A stretch of 64,000 nucleotides of DNA from Pedobacter sp. BS3 (GCF_008274585.1 NZ_VTRT01000005.1:248001-312000), one strand, 5' to 3'; positions 37,557 through 47,932 are shown, counted from the first letter of the stretch. Made by a program: numbers and translations. The notes: a model not told the origin generated them from the sequence alone.

Positions 37557-38045
37557 GCTGGTTTTCCTGGTTTATTATAGTTCGATGTAATATTCCCTTT
37601 TACAAACTCCTTTGTTCAATAAGCTTAGTTTCTTACTATGACTGAGATATTTTGATCGGCCCGGCGAAAAGCCTTTCATATCTTTCCCTTAAGCATATTG
37701 ATCTTGCAGATTGATTTTTTTATCAATGGGTTAAATATACTAATTATTTGACTTTTAAACAGAAACGTTAAAAAAAAGCTTTTTTGTTATATTTTATTTA
37801 AAAAGGTTATGCAATAACCTGCATAATGGGTTTGGTAAAATATTGCCTTATTGATCTGCTTTTTCTTTTGTTTTTGAAATATATCAGAATGGGCATCATT
37901 TGTATCATTCCGCTCATCGCATTTGGCGAAACCCTTTTATAGCTTTACTTATACAACCATCCGTTATAAACCGGATAATACCAATTATAAATATCAGAGT
38001 GCGATTTATCAATCTGACTGGCTTAACTGATTTATATGTACCGTT
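37557..38045. promoter_or_regulatory. AT-rich control region between DeoR and GntR regulators
   Basis: It contains AGGTTAT-GCA-ATAACCT near 37805, a 7-bp palindrome, and a strong AT stretch near 37720-37800. It must hold the promoters of both divergent regulators. No gene is seen. A frame at 37900-38133 overlaps the GntR start and is a shadow. Confidence 0.5.
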
Positions 38046-39077
38046 ATGGAATCAAGGAGTTTTTTTAACCAGATCATTATCGATGAGGGATCTATTATGC
38101 CTAAGTATATCCAGTTTGCCAACTCCATTTTGAACGGGATAGAAGCCGGCTGGATCAAGAAGAACGATACGCTACCCTCCATCAATGAGCTGAATTGCAG
38201 TTGTGAATTGTCGCGGGATTCGATAAATAAAGGCTATCAGTATCTGAAAAACCTGGGTATAATTCATTCAGTTTCGCGTAAGGGCTATTTTATTTCGAAT
38301 GTTGATTTCAGGCAGACACTGAAAATATGCCTGCTTTTTAATAAGTTAAGTAATCACAAAAAGGTTATTTACGATTCATTTGTAAGCACCATTGGCGATT
38401 ATATACCGATAGATTTTTACATTTATAATAACGACTTCAACTTTTTTAATAAGATCATTAATAAAATTGAAAGAAACTACTCTCATTATGTTATTATACC
38501 GCATTTTTACGATGGCGAGGAGCTTGCCCATCAGCTAATTAGCGCTATTCCTGCCGAAAAGCTGGTGCTGATTGATAAGATTATCCCCGGAATACCGGGC
38601 AATTATGCAGCTGTATACGAGAATTTTGAAAAAGATATTTTTCATGCTCTTGAGCAGGCAAAACAGCAATTGGCAAAATACCACACGCTAAAGCTGATTT
38701 TTCCGTTACACGGATACTTTCCGAAAGCTATTATGCGGGGCTTCTTTCATTTTTGCCAGGAATATGCTTTTACAGGAACTTTAGTACATGATATTAAAGA
38801 TGAACAGGTTAATAGCGGCGAAGTATTTATCAGTTTGCAGGAAGATGACCTGGTAGCCATCCTGGAACGAATTATTGCCTCGGGATTAGAAATTGGTAAG
38901 CAGGTTGGTGTTATTTCATACAATGAAACTCCGCTAAAGTCCATTATTCTGAATGGTATTACAACAATATCAACAGATTTTAAACTAATGGGTCAGACAG
39001 CAGCCCGGCTAATTATAGACAACTCGCGGCAGCAGGTTGAAGTACCGTTCTACCTCACGCTCCGGCCTTCGTTATAG
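38046..39077 (+). CDS. GntR-type regulator with a periplasmic-binding-protein-like sensor
   Basis: The protein has 343 residues. Winged HTH (about residues 18-85) is SILNGIEAGWIKKNDTLPSI then LSRDSINKGYQYLKNLGIIH. The rest is LacI-like sugar-binding (ISYNETPLKSIILNGITTIS). In this phylum such fusions often control fucose, rhamnose or other sugar genes. The ligand is not known here. Confidence 0.87.
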   Translation: MESRSFFNQIIIDEGSIMPKYIQFANSILNGIEAGWIKKNDTLPSINELNCSCELSRDSINKGYQYLKNLGIIHSVSRKGYFISNVDFRQTLKICLLFNKLSNHKKVIYDSFVSTIGDYIPIDFYIYNNDFNFFNKIINKIERNYSHYVIIPHFYDGEELAHQLISAIPAEKLVLIDKIIPGIPGNYAAVYENFEKDIFHALEQAKQQLAKYHTLKLIFPLHGYFPKAIMRGFFHFCQEYAFTGTLVHDIKDEQVNSGEVFISLQEDDLVAILERIIASGLEIGKQVGVISYNETPLKSIILNGITTISTDFKLMGQTAARLIIDNSRQQVEVPFYLTLRPSL

Positions 39078-39188
39078 ACCGGGTAAATTTTAGATCCAAC
39101 TTTCTTGCTTATCAGTAAAATAGCTTTCGGCAATCTGGCTAACATTTACTAACTTGTTGCCGCTAACCATAATCTTATCTCAGGTACT

Positions 39189-39965
39189 ATGAAATTACAT
39201 ACAAATGTGTTGCTCAGATCAGGTGTTGTTCTGGCAATTGTCTGTGTTATGTTTATCACTAAGTTATCAGCCCAGCAAATAAATTTTGTTGAGGTTGGCT
39301 TTAAGCTTTCGGCCAAGGAGCGGCAAACTTTAAACAGGCTTATTGATTACGAAATTAAGGTGTACAACGGTATGTTCAACACCTGGAAGAACGACAGCCT
39401 GCCAATTACCATTAATATCTACTTCAAATACAAAGATTTTAATCAGGTACGTAAAACTATTGGTAATTATGTCCCATCAGATTTAGGGTTCTATCAGCCT
39501 TTCACTAAACAATCATATGTATTTGCAGGTAATAATTTTATGCAAACTGTTATTCATGAAGCTAGTCATTGCCTACTGCATAATAATTTGTTGACGGTTC
39601 CCCACTGGATGAATGAAGGAATTGCTGAATTTTTTGAAACTTTAACGATAGATGGGAATCAAATCTATATAGTACCGCAAAGTGGTCGTATCCGTTATAT
39701 TAAAGAGCAAGTTAGGGCAGGTAAGATTGATTTACAGCGTTTTTTTACAAATGATCAGGCGCTTTGGAGTGATAAAAAAAATTTCGACTATTTGTATAGT
39801 ACTTCTTATAGTATCATTCATTATATCATTAAATCTAACCCCGATGCTATGAATAAAATTATTTCGCTCATGCGGGAAAAAAGGTATAGGGCCGATTTCG
39901 CCATTGCCAGCACATTTGGCGGCATGGATCGTTTTGAACAATCGTATAAATTTTTTTACCGTTAG
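39189..39965 (+). CDS. Secreted zinc metallopeptidase (DUF1570/peptidase MA-like)
   Basis: The protein has 258 residues with a signal peptide ending near LSAQQ. The HExxH motif VIHEASHCLLHNN (His, Glu, His) and WMNEGIAEFFE, where the third ligand lies, give a gluzincin-type active site. The substrate is unknown. It is AT-rich towards the end. Confidence 0.82.
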   Translation: MKLHTNVLLRSGVVLAIVCVMFITKLSAQQINFVEVGFKLSAKERQTLNRLIDYEIKVYNGMFNTWKNDSLPITINIYFKYKDFNQVRKTIGNYVPSDLGFYQPFTKQSYVFAGNNFMQTVIHEASHCLLHNNLLTVPHWMNEGIAEFFETLTIDGNQIYIVPQSGRIRYIKEQVRAGKIDLQRFFTNDQALWSDKKNFDYLYSTSYSIIHYIIKSNPDAMNKIISLMREKRYRADFAIASTFGGMDRFEQSYKFFYR

Positions 39966-40039
39966 CGGTTGTTTGTTTTCTTTTTTTTGAAAAGAAATGA
40001 TCAACTTTATACGCTCTCAATCTTATCGCTCTTACAATT

Positions 40040-41209
40040 ATGGACTGGATAGTTATTCTCCATGTATTTACTATCGCCAACAAGTGCCTGCTTTTTCCGT
40101 TATTCTGGTTTAAGCGGAATAATTCTGTTGCCAATCGTTTGCTGGCGTTGCTGATCCTGCTCCCGGCAGTTCCCGTGTTATCTAATTATTTTATCCATAC
40201 CGGAAAATTGCACGATTATCCGCATATAATTTTCATTTACCAGATATTTATTAACCAGTTTGGCCCTGTTTTTTATTTCTACTGCATGGTGATGATCGGG
40301 CAGCCGTTTAAGTTTGATAAGTTTAAATTACTTCATTTGCTTCCTTCGGTTTTCCCGGTAATCTTTTGGGTAGATTATATCTTCTCCAGCCCCGCCGAGC
40401 AGACAGAGTTTATCAATAATTTTTTAAATCCGTCGCATCTAACCTGGAAAATGCAGATAGCGTCTATGGGTCCGGTTTTAATCTCATTACCTTATATGCT
40501 TGTTGCCACAATAAAGGTGTACCGGTATGCGGCATCAGTAAAACATGTGTTTACAAGTGTAGAAACGCTTAAAATATCCTACATCAAAGAGTTTGTAACG
40601 TTAACAATGGGTGAGATTCTGGTGCTGATATTATTGCATGCTTTTATGCCGCTTAAGCTTATTGAAGTAATATGGGTACCTATATTAGGCAATGTGTTAT
40701 ATTTTTATGTGGTTTATAAAAGCTATAACTACGGAGTAGTTTTTTCTGAAAAAGATTATGAAACCTGGCAGCAGTTAATCGCCCCGTTAAATGAGTATGT
40801 GTCGGCAAGCCATACCGAAAAATATGCGGGCTTCGTACTTTCCAAACAAAAAGCCGAAGAATATGCAGGGCAGCTTACGCACGGCTTTGAAATTCAGAAA
40901 TGGTATACAGACGCGGAGCTGAACCTGAAAACGCTATCGGAGAAAAGCGGTATTCCTGCGCATTGCATTTCGCGAATAATTAACGAGCGTTTCGGAAAAA
41001 ACTTTTTCGATTACGTAAACTCGTACCGGGTTGAAGAATTAAAAGCAAAGCTGCTTGATCCGGCCTGCAGCCCTATCAAAATTGAGGAAATTGCTTATAT
41101 GTGCGGATTTAATTCTAAAGCGGCTTTTCACCGGGCATTTAAAAAATACGTAGGCATGTCGCCAACCGAATATCGCCAGGAACAAACAACAACGGCAGAA
41201 GTAGCCTGA
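40040..41209 (+). CDS. AraC-type regulator with a seven-helix membrane domain, paralogue 1
   Basis: The protein has 389 residues. About residues 1-225 form seven hydrophobic helices. The C-terminal AraC HTH has LKTLSEKSGIPAHCISRIIN and EEIAYMCGFNSKAAFHRAFK. It therefore appears to be a membrane-embedded regulator. It stops 7 bp before a second paralogue. DNA of 143 bp in the HTH is nearly identical between the two. Confidence 0.88.
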   Translation: MDWIVILHVFTIANKCLLFPLFWFKRNNSVANRLLALLILLPAVPVLSNYFIHTGKLHDYPHIIFIYQIFINQFGPVFYFYCMVMIGQPFKFDKFKLLHLLPSVFPVIFWVDYIFSSPAEQTEFINNFLNPSHLTWKMQIASMGPVLISLPYMLVATIKVYRYAASVKHVFTSVETLKISYIKEFVTLTMGEILVLILLHAFMPLKLIEVIWVPILGNVLYFYVVYKSYNYGVVFSEKDYETWQQLIAPLNEYVSASHTEKYAGFVLSKQKAEEYAGQLTHGFEIQKWYTDAELNLKTLSEKSGIPAHCISRIINERFGKNFFDYVNSYRVEELKAKLLDPACSPIKIEEIAYMCGFNSKAAFHRAFKKYVGMSPTEYRQEQTTTAEVA

Positions 41210-41216
41210 TAAATTT

Positions 41217-42383
41217 ATGGACTGGGTGCTCTTTTTAATTGTTTTTACAGTTGCTAATAAATGTTTGCTCTTTCCACTGTTTTGGTTTAAAAGAAATAAT
41301 TCTACAGCCAATAAGTTGTTGGCGTTACTTGTTCTGTTGTCAGCTATACCTGTTTTAAGTAATTATATTATTTATACAGGAGGCTTACTGAAATTTCCTC
41401 ATACCATTTTTATATACCAGATGTTCGGTAACCTGGTAGGCCCGGTATTCTTTTTTTATTGTATGGAAATGTTGGGCAAGCCGTTTGTGTTTAATAAAAG
41501 TAAATTATTACACCTGCTGCCGTCTTTATTTCCGGTAATTTTTTGGATTGATTTTTTAATGCTTAATGATACAGATCAGGTAGCGTTTGCACAAAACTAT
41601 CTTCATTCATCCAATTCCGATTGGCGAACATTAGTGGCTTCCCTTACACCTGCCTTATTTGCATTGCCCTATTTTCTTAGTGCCAGTCTGGCCGTTTATA
41701 AATATTCCTTTGCCGTAAAGGATGTGTTTGCCAGTACCTCAAACCTTAAAATTAAATATATTAAAGAATTTGTCACTTTGATGCTGGTCGAATTAGGTGT
41801 CTTATTTATTCTTTATACAATTGTACCAATTTACATGGTAGAAATGATTTGGCTGCCATTATTAGGCAATGTTTTTTATTTCTATGTAATTTATAAAAGC
41901 TATAATTATTCAGTTATTTTTTCTGAAGATGATTATAAAGCATATCTCCGGTTTTACCAGCCGCTTAATGATTACATAACTGATAAAAGTAGGAAACAGA
42001 CCGGTTGGGTTTTACCGGAGAACAAAGCGATAGAATATCTTTCCCAATTGCAGCAAGGTTTTGAAAATGAAAAATGGTATACTGACCCGGAGCTGAACCT
42101 GAAAACGCTATCGGAGAAAAGCGGTATTCCTGCGCATTGCATTTCGCGAATAATTAACGAGCGGTTTGGAAAAAACTTTTTCGATTACGTAAACTCGCAC
42201 CGGGTTGAAGAATTAAAAGCAAAGCTGCTTGACCCTGCATACCATCCCATCAAAATTGAGGAGATTGCCTATATATGTGGCTTTAATTCTAAAGCAGCTT
42301 TTCATCGGGCATTTAAAAAGTATGTGGGTATATCGCCAACCGAATATCGTCAGGAACAAGCAACAACGGTAGTAATGGCCTGA
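41217..42383 (+). CDS. AraC-type regulator with a seven-helix membrane domain, paralogue 2
   Basis: The protein has 388 residues, with the same layout and length as the gene before it. The membrane half is clearly divergent in both DNA and protein. The HTH half (from about residue 292) is almost identical, including silent sites. This suggests tandem duplication followed by gene conversion of the DNA-binding part. The signal is unknown. Confidence 0.88.
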   Translation: MDWVLFLIVFTVANKCLLFPLFWFKRNNSTANKLLALLVLLSAIPVLSNYIIYTGGLLKFPHTIFIYQMFGNLVGPVFFFYCMEMLGKPFVFNKSKLLHLLPSLFPVIFWIDFLMLNDTDQVAFAQNYLHSSNSDWRTLVASLTPALFALPYFLSASLAVYKYSFAVKDVFASTSNLKIKYIKEFVTLMLVELGVLFILYTIVPIYMVEMIWLPLLGNVFYFYVIYKSYNYSVIFSEDDYKAYLRFYQPLNDYITDKSRKQTGWVLPENKAIEYLSQLQQGFENEKWYTDPELNLKTLSEKSGIPAHCISRIINERFGKNFFDYVNSHRVEELKAKLLDPAYHPIKIEEIAYICGFNSKAAFHRAFKKYVGISPTEYRQEQATTVVMA

Positions 42384-42517
42384 TAAAAGGTGTGATGGGT
42401 TTCCTTCATGTGAAATCATAATAAATTTCCGGTTATCCGGTATCAGATTTTGAAATTCTGGTTGACAAGATAATGTAAGTCATGATTTTTTGGCAATAAG
42501 ACCATCAAGCTGAAACT

Positions 42518-42549
42518 TTTGGTAATGCCTGAATAAAGATTTATTTTTG
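42518..42549 (+). promoter_or_regulatory. Promoter of RelE-type module 2
   Basis: TTTG (42518-42521), a 20-base gap and TATTTTTG (42542-42549) match the Bacteroidota -33/-7 consensus. The antitoxin ATG is 47 bases further on. Confidence 0.65.
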
Positions 42550-42595
42550 TATATACATAGAAATGATCATTAATAGTGTTTTTAAATTTTAGGAT

Positions 42596-42802
42596 ATGAA
42601 GTTTGTATTAGAGGTTAAAGAGAGTAAAGTTGAGATGTTGATAGCATTGTTAAATGACTTGCCTTACGTGAAAACTAAGCCTCTTACACCATATAAAGCC
42701 AAAGTCCTTGAAGATGTAAAAGAAGCTGTTGATGAATTGAACATGGTGTTAGCTGGTAAACTGGAAGCCCGGGACGCTGATGAATTATTAAATGAGCTAT
42801 AG
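42596..42802 (+). CDS. Antitoxin of RelE-type module, copy 2
   Basis: The protein has 68 residues. MKFVLEVKESKVEMLIALLN is strand-helix text and the tail ends DADELLNEL, like copy 1. It overlaps the toxin by 11 bp, the same overlap as the first module, which is good evidence that the pairs share an ancestor. The N-terminal half differs from copy 1. Confidence 0.8.
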   Translation: MKFVLEVKESKVEMLIALLNDLPYVKTKPLTPYKAKVLEDVKEAVDELNMVLAGKLEARDADELLNEL

Positions 42803-43118
42803 GGTTAAGTTTATACCGAAATTTGAAAAAGAGCTGAAGCGGCTCGTCAAAAAGTACCCTTCAATAAAATCTGATTTTTCAGAGCTTCTGCAATCACTTA
42901 AACAAGAACCAACTCAGGGAACCTCGTTGGGAAATGGATGTTATAAGATTCGTATGGCTATTTCCAGCAAAGGGAAGGGAAAGTCGGGGGGCGCCAGGAT
43001 AATTACCTGCTTTAAAATAACACTTGATACTGTCTTCTTATTAACCATTTTTGATAAGAGTGAACAGGAAAATATATCAGATAAAGAACTAAAGGAATTA
43101 TTGAAATTTATTGAATAA
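42792..43118 (+). CDS. RelE/ParE-superfamily toxin, copy 2
   Basis: The protein has 108 residues, equal in length to copy 1 (12330-12656). Shared text is KRLVKKYPSIK, YKIRMAISSKGKGKSGG and LLTIFDKSE. Antitoxin-first order and the overlap are kept. It is probably an independently acting module, as the antitoxin N-termini are dissimilar. Confidence 0.86.
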   Translation: MSYRVKFIPKFEKELKRLVKKYPSIKSDFSELLQSLKQEPTQGTSLGNGCYKIRMAISSKGKGKSGGARIITCFKITLDTVFLLTIFDKSEQENISDKELKELLKFIE

Positions 43119-43180
43119 TTCCTTTATAAAATGATTTAACTGTAATTTCTCACTGAATCTTTGCAACAGTAGCATATCCG

Positions 43181-43209
43181 TTGCCAGTTGTCATAAAACG
43201 CTATCTTTG
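43181..43209 (+). promoter_or_regulatory. Promoter of the M20 dipeptidase gene
   Basis: TTG (43181-43183), an 18-base gap and TATCTTTG (43202-43209) fit the Bacteroidota consensus very well, 17 bases before the ATG at 43227. Confidence 0.7.
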
Positions 43210-43226
43210 TAAGAAACATACCCGAT

Positions 43227-44597
43227 ATGGAACAGATAAAGAAATATGTTAATGATAATCGCGACCGCTTTTTAGAAGAATTGTTCTCCCTTTTACGCTG
43301 TCCCTCTGTAAGTGCCGATTCAAAGTATAAAGATGATGTGTTAAAAACAGCCGGTTTAGTGGCACAGCGTCTTACGGAGGCCGGAGCAGAAAATGTTGAA
43401 GTATGTAAAACAGCAGGGCATCCTATTGTTTACGGCGAAAAAATTATCGATAAAAATAAACCCACGGTATTAGTTTACGGGCATTACGATGTGCAGCCCG
43501 CTGACCCACTCGAATTATGGGAGACCCCTCCGTTTGAGCCCACAGTTCGCGATGGCAAAATATTTGCCCGTGGCGCATGCGATGACAAAGGTCAGTTCTA
43601 TATGCATGTAAAAGCATTTGAGCTGATGATGAGAACCAATACATTGAATAGTAATATCAAATTCATTATCGAGGGCGAAGAGGAAGTAGGTTCATCCAAC
43701 CTGGAAACTTTTGTCAGGGAAAATAAAGAACGGCTTAAGGCCAATGTCGTGCTGATATCTGATACGGCTATGATTAGTTTGGAGCATCCTTCGCTTGAAA
43801 CCGGTTTACGGGGATTGGCCTATCTCGAAGTAGAAGTGACGGGCCCGAACCGGGATTTACATTCCGGCGTTTATGGTGGAGCTGTTGCCAACCCGGCTAC
43901 TATACTGGCAAAAATAATCGCGTCGCTGCACGACGAAAATAATCGTGTTGCTATTCCCGGCTTTTATGACGACGTGGTGGAGTTAAGCAGCGAAGAACGG
44001 AAGGCGTTGAATCAGGCTCCGTTTGATGAAAAAGAATATAAAGAAGATTTGGGCATTAAAGAAGTGTGGGGCGAAAAAGGATATACAACCATCGAGCGTA
44101 CCGGTATCCGGCCAACGTTGGAAGTAAATGGTATTTGGGGCGGCTATATCGGCGAAGGTGCAAAAACCGTATTACCGTCAAAAGCCAGCGCAAAAATATC
44201 CATGCGTTTAGTGCCGAACCAGAAATCAAAAAAAATTGAGCAACTATTTAAATCACATATCGAAAAAATTGCTCCGCCGTATGTGCAGGTAAAAGTTACA
44301 ATACACCATGGTGGCGAACCGGTTGTAACACCAACAGACAGTGTTGCTTACCGGGCCGCGGAAAAAGCTATCGAAGAATCGTTTGGAAAGAAACCCATAC
44401 CAACAAGGGGAGGAGGCAGCATTCCGATTGTGTCCCTTTTTGAAGAAGTTTTGGGTATTAAAACCGTATTGATGGGCTTTGGTTTAGATAGTGATAACCT
44501 ACATTCGCCAAATGAAAAGTTTGACATTGCCAATTACTTTAAAGGTATCGAAACCATTCCGTTATTTTATAAATATTATGCCGAATTAAGCCGGTGA
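43227..44597 (+). CDS. M20-family dipeptidase
   Basis: The protein has 456 residues. VYGHYDVQPADPLELWETPP holds the first metal ligand and catalytic Asp. IFARGACDDKGQ and FIIEGEEEVGSSN hold the bridging Asp and the general base Glu pair. The dimerisation domain runs from about residue 195 to 345 (GPNRDLHSGVYGG). It should hydrolyse cytosolic dipeptides. Predicted role only. Confidence 0.92.
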   Translation: MEQIKKYVNDNRDRFLEELFSLLRCPSVSADSKYKDDVLKTAGLVAQRLTEAGAENVEVCKTAGHPIVYGEKIIDKNKPTVLVYGHYDVQPADPLELWETPPFEPTVRDGKIFARGACDDKGQFYMHVKAFELMMRTNTLNSNIKFIIEGEEEVGSSNLETFVRENKERLKANVVLISDTAMISLEHPSLETGLRGLAYLEVEVTGPNRDLHSGVYGGAVANPATILAKIIASLHDENNRVAIPGFYDDVVELSSEERKALNQAPFDEKEYKEDLGIKEVWGEKGYTTIERTGIRPTLEVNGIWGGYIGEGAKTVLPSKASAKISMRLVPNQKSKKIEQLFKSHIEKIAPPYVQVKVTIHHGGEPVVTPTDSVAYRAAEKAIEESFGKKPIPTRGGGSIPIVSLFEEVLGIKTVLMGFGLDSDNLHSPNEKFDIANYFKGIETIPLFYKYYAELSR

Positions 44598-44641
44598 GGT
44601 TATACGTTGTAGGTTTTACGTTTTAAGTGCCTGCATATTTC

Positions 44642-44783
44642 ATGGTTCATAGCTTATAGTCCGGAAGTTGGAAAAGTTGAGCGCAGCGAAATCCCGATTA
44701 TTCGGGGTTAGAAAAGACCGGAAGCGGAAAGAGGTAGAAGGTTTAAGGCGTAAGGCGAACAACGAAGGACGAATAGCAAACAA
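44642..44783. repeat. Dispersed purine-rich repeat, copy B
   Basis: It matches copy A (34427-34572) over most of its length, including the 33-bp core at 44676-44708, then diverges. The remaining gap up to 44852 is low-complexity text of TCTCAAATCTCA type. Confidence 0.75.
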
Positions 44784-44852
44784 CAAACAATTTGGCAATT
44801 CAACAATCTCAAATCTCACGTCTCAAATCTCATATCTAATCTAAAAATAAGC

Positions 44853-46868
44853 ATGCCCAATAAGCTCATTAACGAAACTTCGCCCTATCTGTTGCAACAC
44901 GCACATAACCCGGTAAATTGGTATCCCTGGGGTAATGAAGCCTTGACAAAAGCAAAGGACGCAAATAAGTTGATCCTGGTAAGCATAGGATATTCGGCTT
45001 GCCATTGGTGCCATGTGATGGAGCGAGAGAGCTTCGAAAATGAGCAGGTTGCCCGCATCATGAATGAGCATTTTATTTGTATCAAGGTGGATAGGGAAGA
45101 GCGGCCGGATATTGATCAGATCTACATGAATGCCGTTCAGCTAATGACGGGTAGTGGCGGTTGGCCGTTAAACTGTTTTTGTTTGCCAGACCAGCGGCCG
45201 GTTTATGGCGGAACATATTTCCGGACAGAAGACTGGCAAAATCTCCTGCTAAGTCTGGCGGCATTTTGGCGTGAACGTCCGGACGAGGCCAGAGAATATG
45301 CCGAAAGATTAACAGAAGGCATCAATAAGAGTGAAGTTATCTCATTTATTCAGCAGCAGGAAAAATATTCGATAAATGATTTAACAGCGATTTATGAGCC
45401 TTGGAAACGGCATTTTGACCCGATTGAAGGAGGTTATAACCGGGCTCCTAAATTCCCATTGCCTAATAACTGGCAATTTATGCTGCGTTATGCTCATCTG
45501 CTCAAAGATGAATCAGCAGCCACTGTTACACGCATTACACTCAACAAAATGGCTTATGGAGGCATCTACGATCATATTGGAGGTGGCTTCGCCCGCTATT
45601 CGGTAGATGATCGCTGGCATGTGCCGCATTTCGAAAAAATGCTGTACGATAATGCCCAATTGGTCAGCTTATACACCGAAGGCTGGCAGCTTTATAAAGA
45701 GGATGAGTATAAGCAGATAGTATATCAAACCCTGGATTGGGTAAAACGTGAAATGCTATCGCCCGAAGGTGGTTTTTATTCGGCTCTTGATGCTGATAGC
45801 GAAGGTGTTGAAGGTAAGTTTTATACATTTACTAAGGCTGAGATAGCAGCTATTTTAAAAGACGATTCCGAACTGTTCTGTATTTATTACCACATAACCG
45901 AGAAAGGAAACTGGCCTGAAGAACATACTAATGTGCTTTATCGCAGCTTTACCGATGAGGAATTATCGGAGAAGTTGGGAATATCCCTGCCCGAATTACA
46001 GGAAAAAATAGGCCAGTCTAAAAAGCAGGTTTTCGCTTATCGCGATAGGCGGGTACACCCCGGATTGGATAATAAAATACTGGCATCGTGGAACGGAATG
46101 ATGCTTAAAGCTTTTACAGATGCTTACCGTGTATTTGGCGAGCCGGATTTTCTGGATATGGCTTTGACAAATGCCCGTTTTATCACTCAAAAACTTACGT
46201 ATGATAATTACACTTTACAGCGTACATTTAAGCTCCTGCAATCCGGTTCGCCTATAGCTTTTCTGGATGATTATGCCTTTGTAATTGATGCACTAATAGG
46301 TCTGTACGAAGCCACATTTGACGAATGCTGGCTGGAACAGGCCCAAAAATATACCATTAGAGCTAAAGAACTTTTCTTTGATGCTGGAAGCGGCATGTTC
46401 TTTTATACGGCTTCAACCGATGAGGCTCTTGTTGCACGTAAATATGAAATCCTCGACAATGTAATTCCCTCGTCTAATTCGGTAATGGCCATCAATTTAT
46501 ATAAGCTGGGTCATTTTTATGACGATGAGTCCTATTTGTCTATGGCCCGTCAAATGCTGGCTAACGTGAAACCCCAGATAAAAAGTTATGGCTCATCTTA
46601 CTCTAACTGGGCAACTTTATTGTTGTATGAAGTTTTTGGAGTGTATGAAATAGCTATCACAGGAGAACAATGGTCGCAATTTCACAAGGAAATAGAAAAA
46701 AACTTTATTCCTAACAAAATTTTATTGGGAGGTAACGCAGGAACATTACCTTTGTTAAGTGATAAATCCGGTTCTGAATCTAAAATATATATCTGTAAAA
46801 ACAGAACCTGTAAATTGCCCGTTACTAATACAGAGGATGCGATAAAACAAATTTTGAACGAAGGATAA
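44853..46868 (+). CDS. DUF255 thioredoxin-fold protein (YyaL/SPATA20 family)
   Basis: The protein has 671 residues. The N-terminal thioredoxin-like part has [20 protein letters not shown] (CxxC) and [15 protein letters not shown] long alpha/alpha-barrel resembling glycosidases follows ([36 protein letters not shown]). The physiological role is not established. The end carries a CKNRTC-like cysteine pair. Confidence 0.92.
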   Translation: MPNKLINETSPYLLQHAHNPVNWYPWGNEALTKAKDANKLILVSIGYSACHWCHVMERESFENEQVARIMNEHFICIKVDREERPDIDQIYMNAVQLMTGSGGWPLNCFCLPDQRPVYGGTYFRTEDWQNLLLSLAAFWRERPDEAREYAERLTEGINKSEVISFIQQQEKYSINDLTAIYEPWKRHFDPIEGGYNRAPKFPLPNNWQFMLRYAHLLKDESAATVTRITLNKMAYGGIYDHIGGGFARYSVDDRWHVPHFEKMLYDNAQLVSLYTEGWQLYKEDEYKQIVYQTLDWVKREMLSPEGGFYSALDADSEGVEGKFYTFTKAEIAAILKDDSELFCIYYHITEKGNWPEEHTNVLYRSFTDEELSEKLGISLPELQEKIGQSKKQVFAYRDRRVHPGLDNKILASWNGMMLKAFTDAYRVFGEPDFLDMALTNARFITQKLTYDNYTLQRTFKLLQSGSPIAFLDDYAFVIDALIGLYEATFDECWLEQAQKYTIRAKELFFDAGSGMFFYTASTDEALVARKYEILDNVIPSSNSVMAINLYKLGHFYDDESYLSMARQMLANVKPQIKSYGSSYSNWATLLLYEVFGVYEIAITGEQWSQFHKEIEKNFIPNKILLGGNAGTLPLLSDKSGSESKIYICKNRTCKLPVTNTEDAIKQILNEG

Positions 46869-46897
46869 GTGCATTATCCTTATAATCCAACTATATA

Positions 46898-47395
46898 ATG
46901 ACAATTAAACCTCAAAGCGTAGTGGCGCTTACGTACGATTTGTACACCACAAAAGATGGCGAAAAAGTGTTTGTTGAACAGGCTACCAAAGAAAATCCGT
47001 TGGTGTTTTTATACGGTGTAGGTATGATGCTGCCCCGGTTTGAAGAAAATTTAAGCGGTTTAACATCGGGCGATACCTATGATTTTGAACTTGCTGCCGC
47101 CGATGCTTATGGCGAGAAGGACGAAAATGCTATTGCAGAGCTTCCCGTAGATATGTTCAAAGGAACAGAGCTTCCTGCTGTTGATTCTATTTTACCTTTA
47201 CAGGATAACCAGGGAAACCAGTTCAGAGCCCGTGTTGTATCAGTTGATAGCAACGTAGTAGTGGTTGACCTCAATCATCCGATGGCTGGTCAGGATTTGC
47301 ACTTTAAAGGAGAGATATTAAATGTGCGTGAAGCCACTGCCGATGAGCTTTCTCATGGACATGCTCACGGTATTGATGGCCACGGCGGGCATTAA
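46898..47395 (+). CDS. slyD: SlyD-like FKBP-type peptidyl-prolyl isomerase
   Basis: The protein has 165 residues. FKBP half text is LVFLYGVGMMLPRFEENLSG and the inserted flap has ELPVDMFKGTELP, with NHPMAGQDLHFKGEIL. The end is SHGHAHGIDGHGGH, a His-rich tail that may bind nickel or zinc as in E. coli SlyD. It is 29 bp from the DUF255 gene and is followed by a terminator. Confidence 0.9.
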   Translation: MTIKPQSVVALTYDLYTTKDGEKVFVEQATKENPLVFLYGVGMMLPRFEENLSGLTSGDTYDFELAAADAYGEKDENAIAELPVDMFKGTELPAVDSILPLQDNQGNQFRARVVSVDSNVVVVDLNHPMAGQDLHFKGEILNVREATADELSHGHAHGIDGHGGH

Positions 47396-47417
47396 TAATT
47401 ATCAAATTTTCTTTCGG

Positions 47418-47450
47418 ACGCACAGATTACGGTCTGTGCGTTTTTTATTT
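47418..47450 (+). terminator. Rho-independent terminator after slyD
   Basis: ACGCACAGA (47418-47426), loop TTACGG and TCTGTGCGT (47433-47441) are followed by TTTTTATTTT. It is a textbook shape, between two convergent genes. Confidence 0.9.
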
Positions 47451-47459
47451 TAGCGATGA

Positions 47460-47870
47460 TTAAATAGAATATTTTGCAATCATTTCAGCAGTAACAAGCA
47501 TGCTTCTTCCGGTTTCAAGGCTGATTAAAGCATAATCAAACCAGCCATCGCAGGCAGTTTTACCCGTTTTCTTGATAGTTATGCTGAATTTTACCCGGCA
47601 TCCTTTTTCATTCAGGGTTTCAACACCTGTTTCCACAATAAACTCGTCGCCCATAGTTAGCGGTCGTTTGTAATCAACATACGCGGTTTTTACAACCCAG
47701 CCATAGCCCTGTTTCATAAACTCTTCCATGGGCATACCGTAAAAGCGCTCCATCTGTTCATAACGGGCAGCTAATACGTAATCAAAATATTTGCTGTTAT
47801 GTACGTGCTGAAACATGTCAATATCGTCAGGACGCACCCTGAATTCACTTTTAAACTTGCTAAAACTCAT
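47460..47870 (-). CDS. 4HBT/YbgC-type acyl-CoA thioesterase
   Basis: The protein has 136 residues from MSFSKFKS at 47870. A longer start at 47885 adds five residues. VRPDDIDMFQHVHNSKYFDY is the hotdog active site with the catalytic Asp (DID). The other half has GDEFIVETGVETLNEKGCRV. It likely hydrolyses short acyl-CoAs. Confidence 0.88.
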   Translation of the reverse strand: MSFSKFKSEFRVRPDDIDMFQHVHNSKYFDYVLAARYEQMERFYGMPMEEFMKQGYGWVVKTAYVDYKRPLTMGDEFIVETGVETLNEKGCRVKFSITIKKTGKTACDGWFDYALISLETGRSMLVTAEMIAKYSI

Positions 47871-47932
47871 AATGCGAATATACACTATTGAAATTTGCTG
47901 ATTTTGCTTTTTTCCTTTTGGCTTAACATTAG

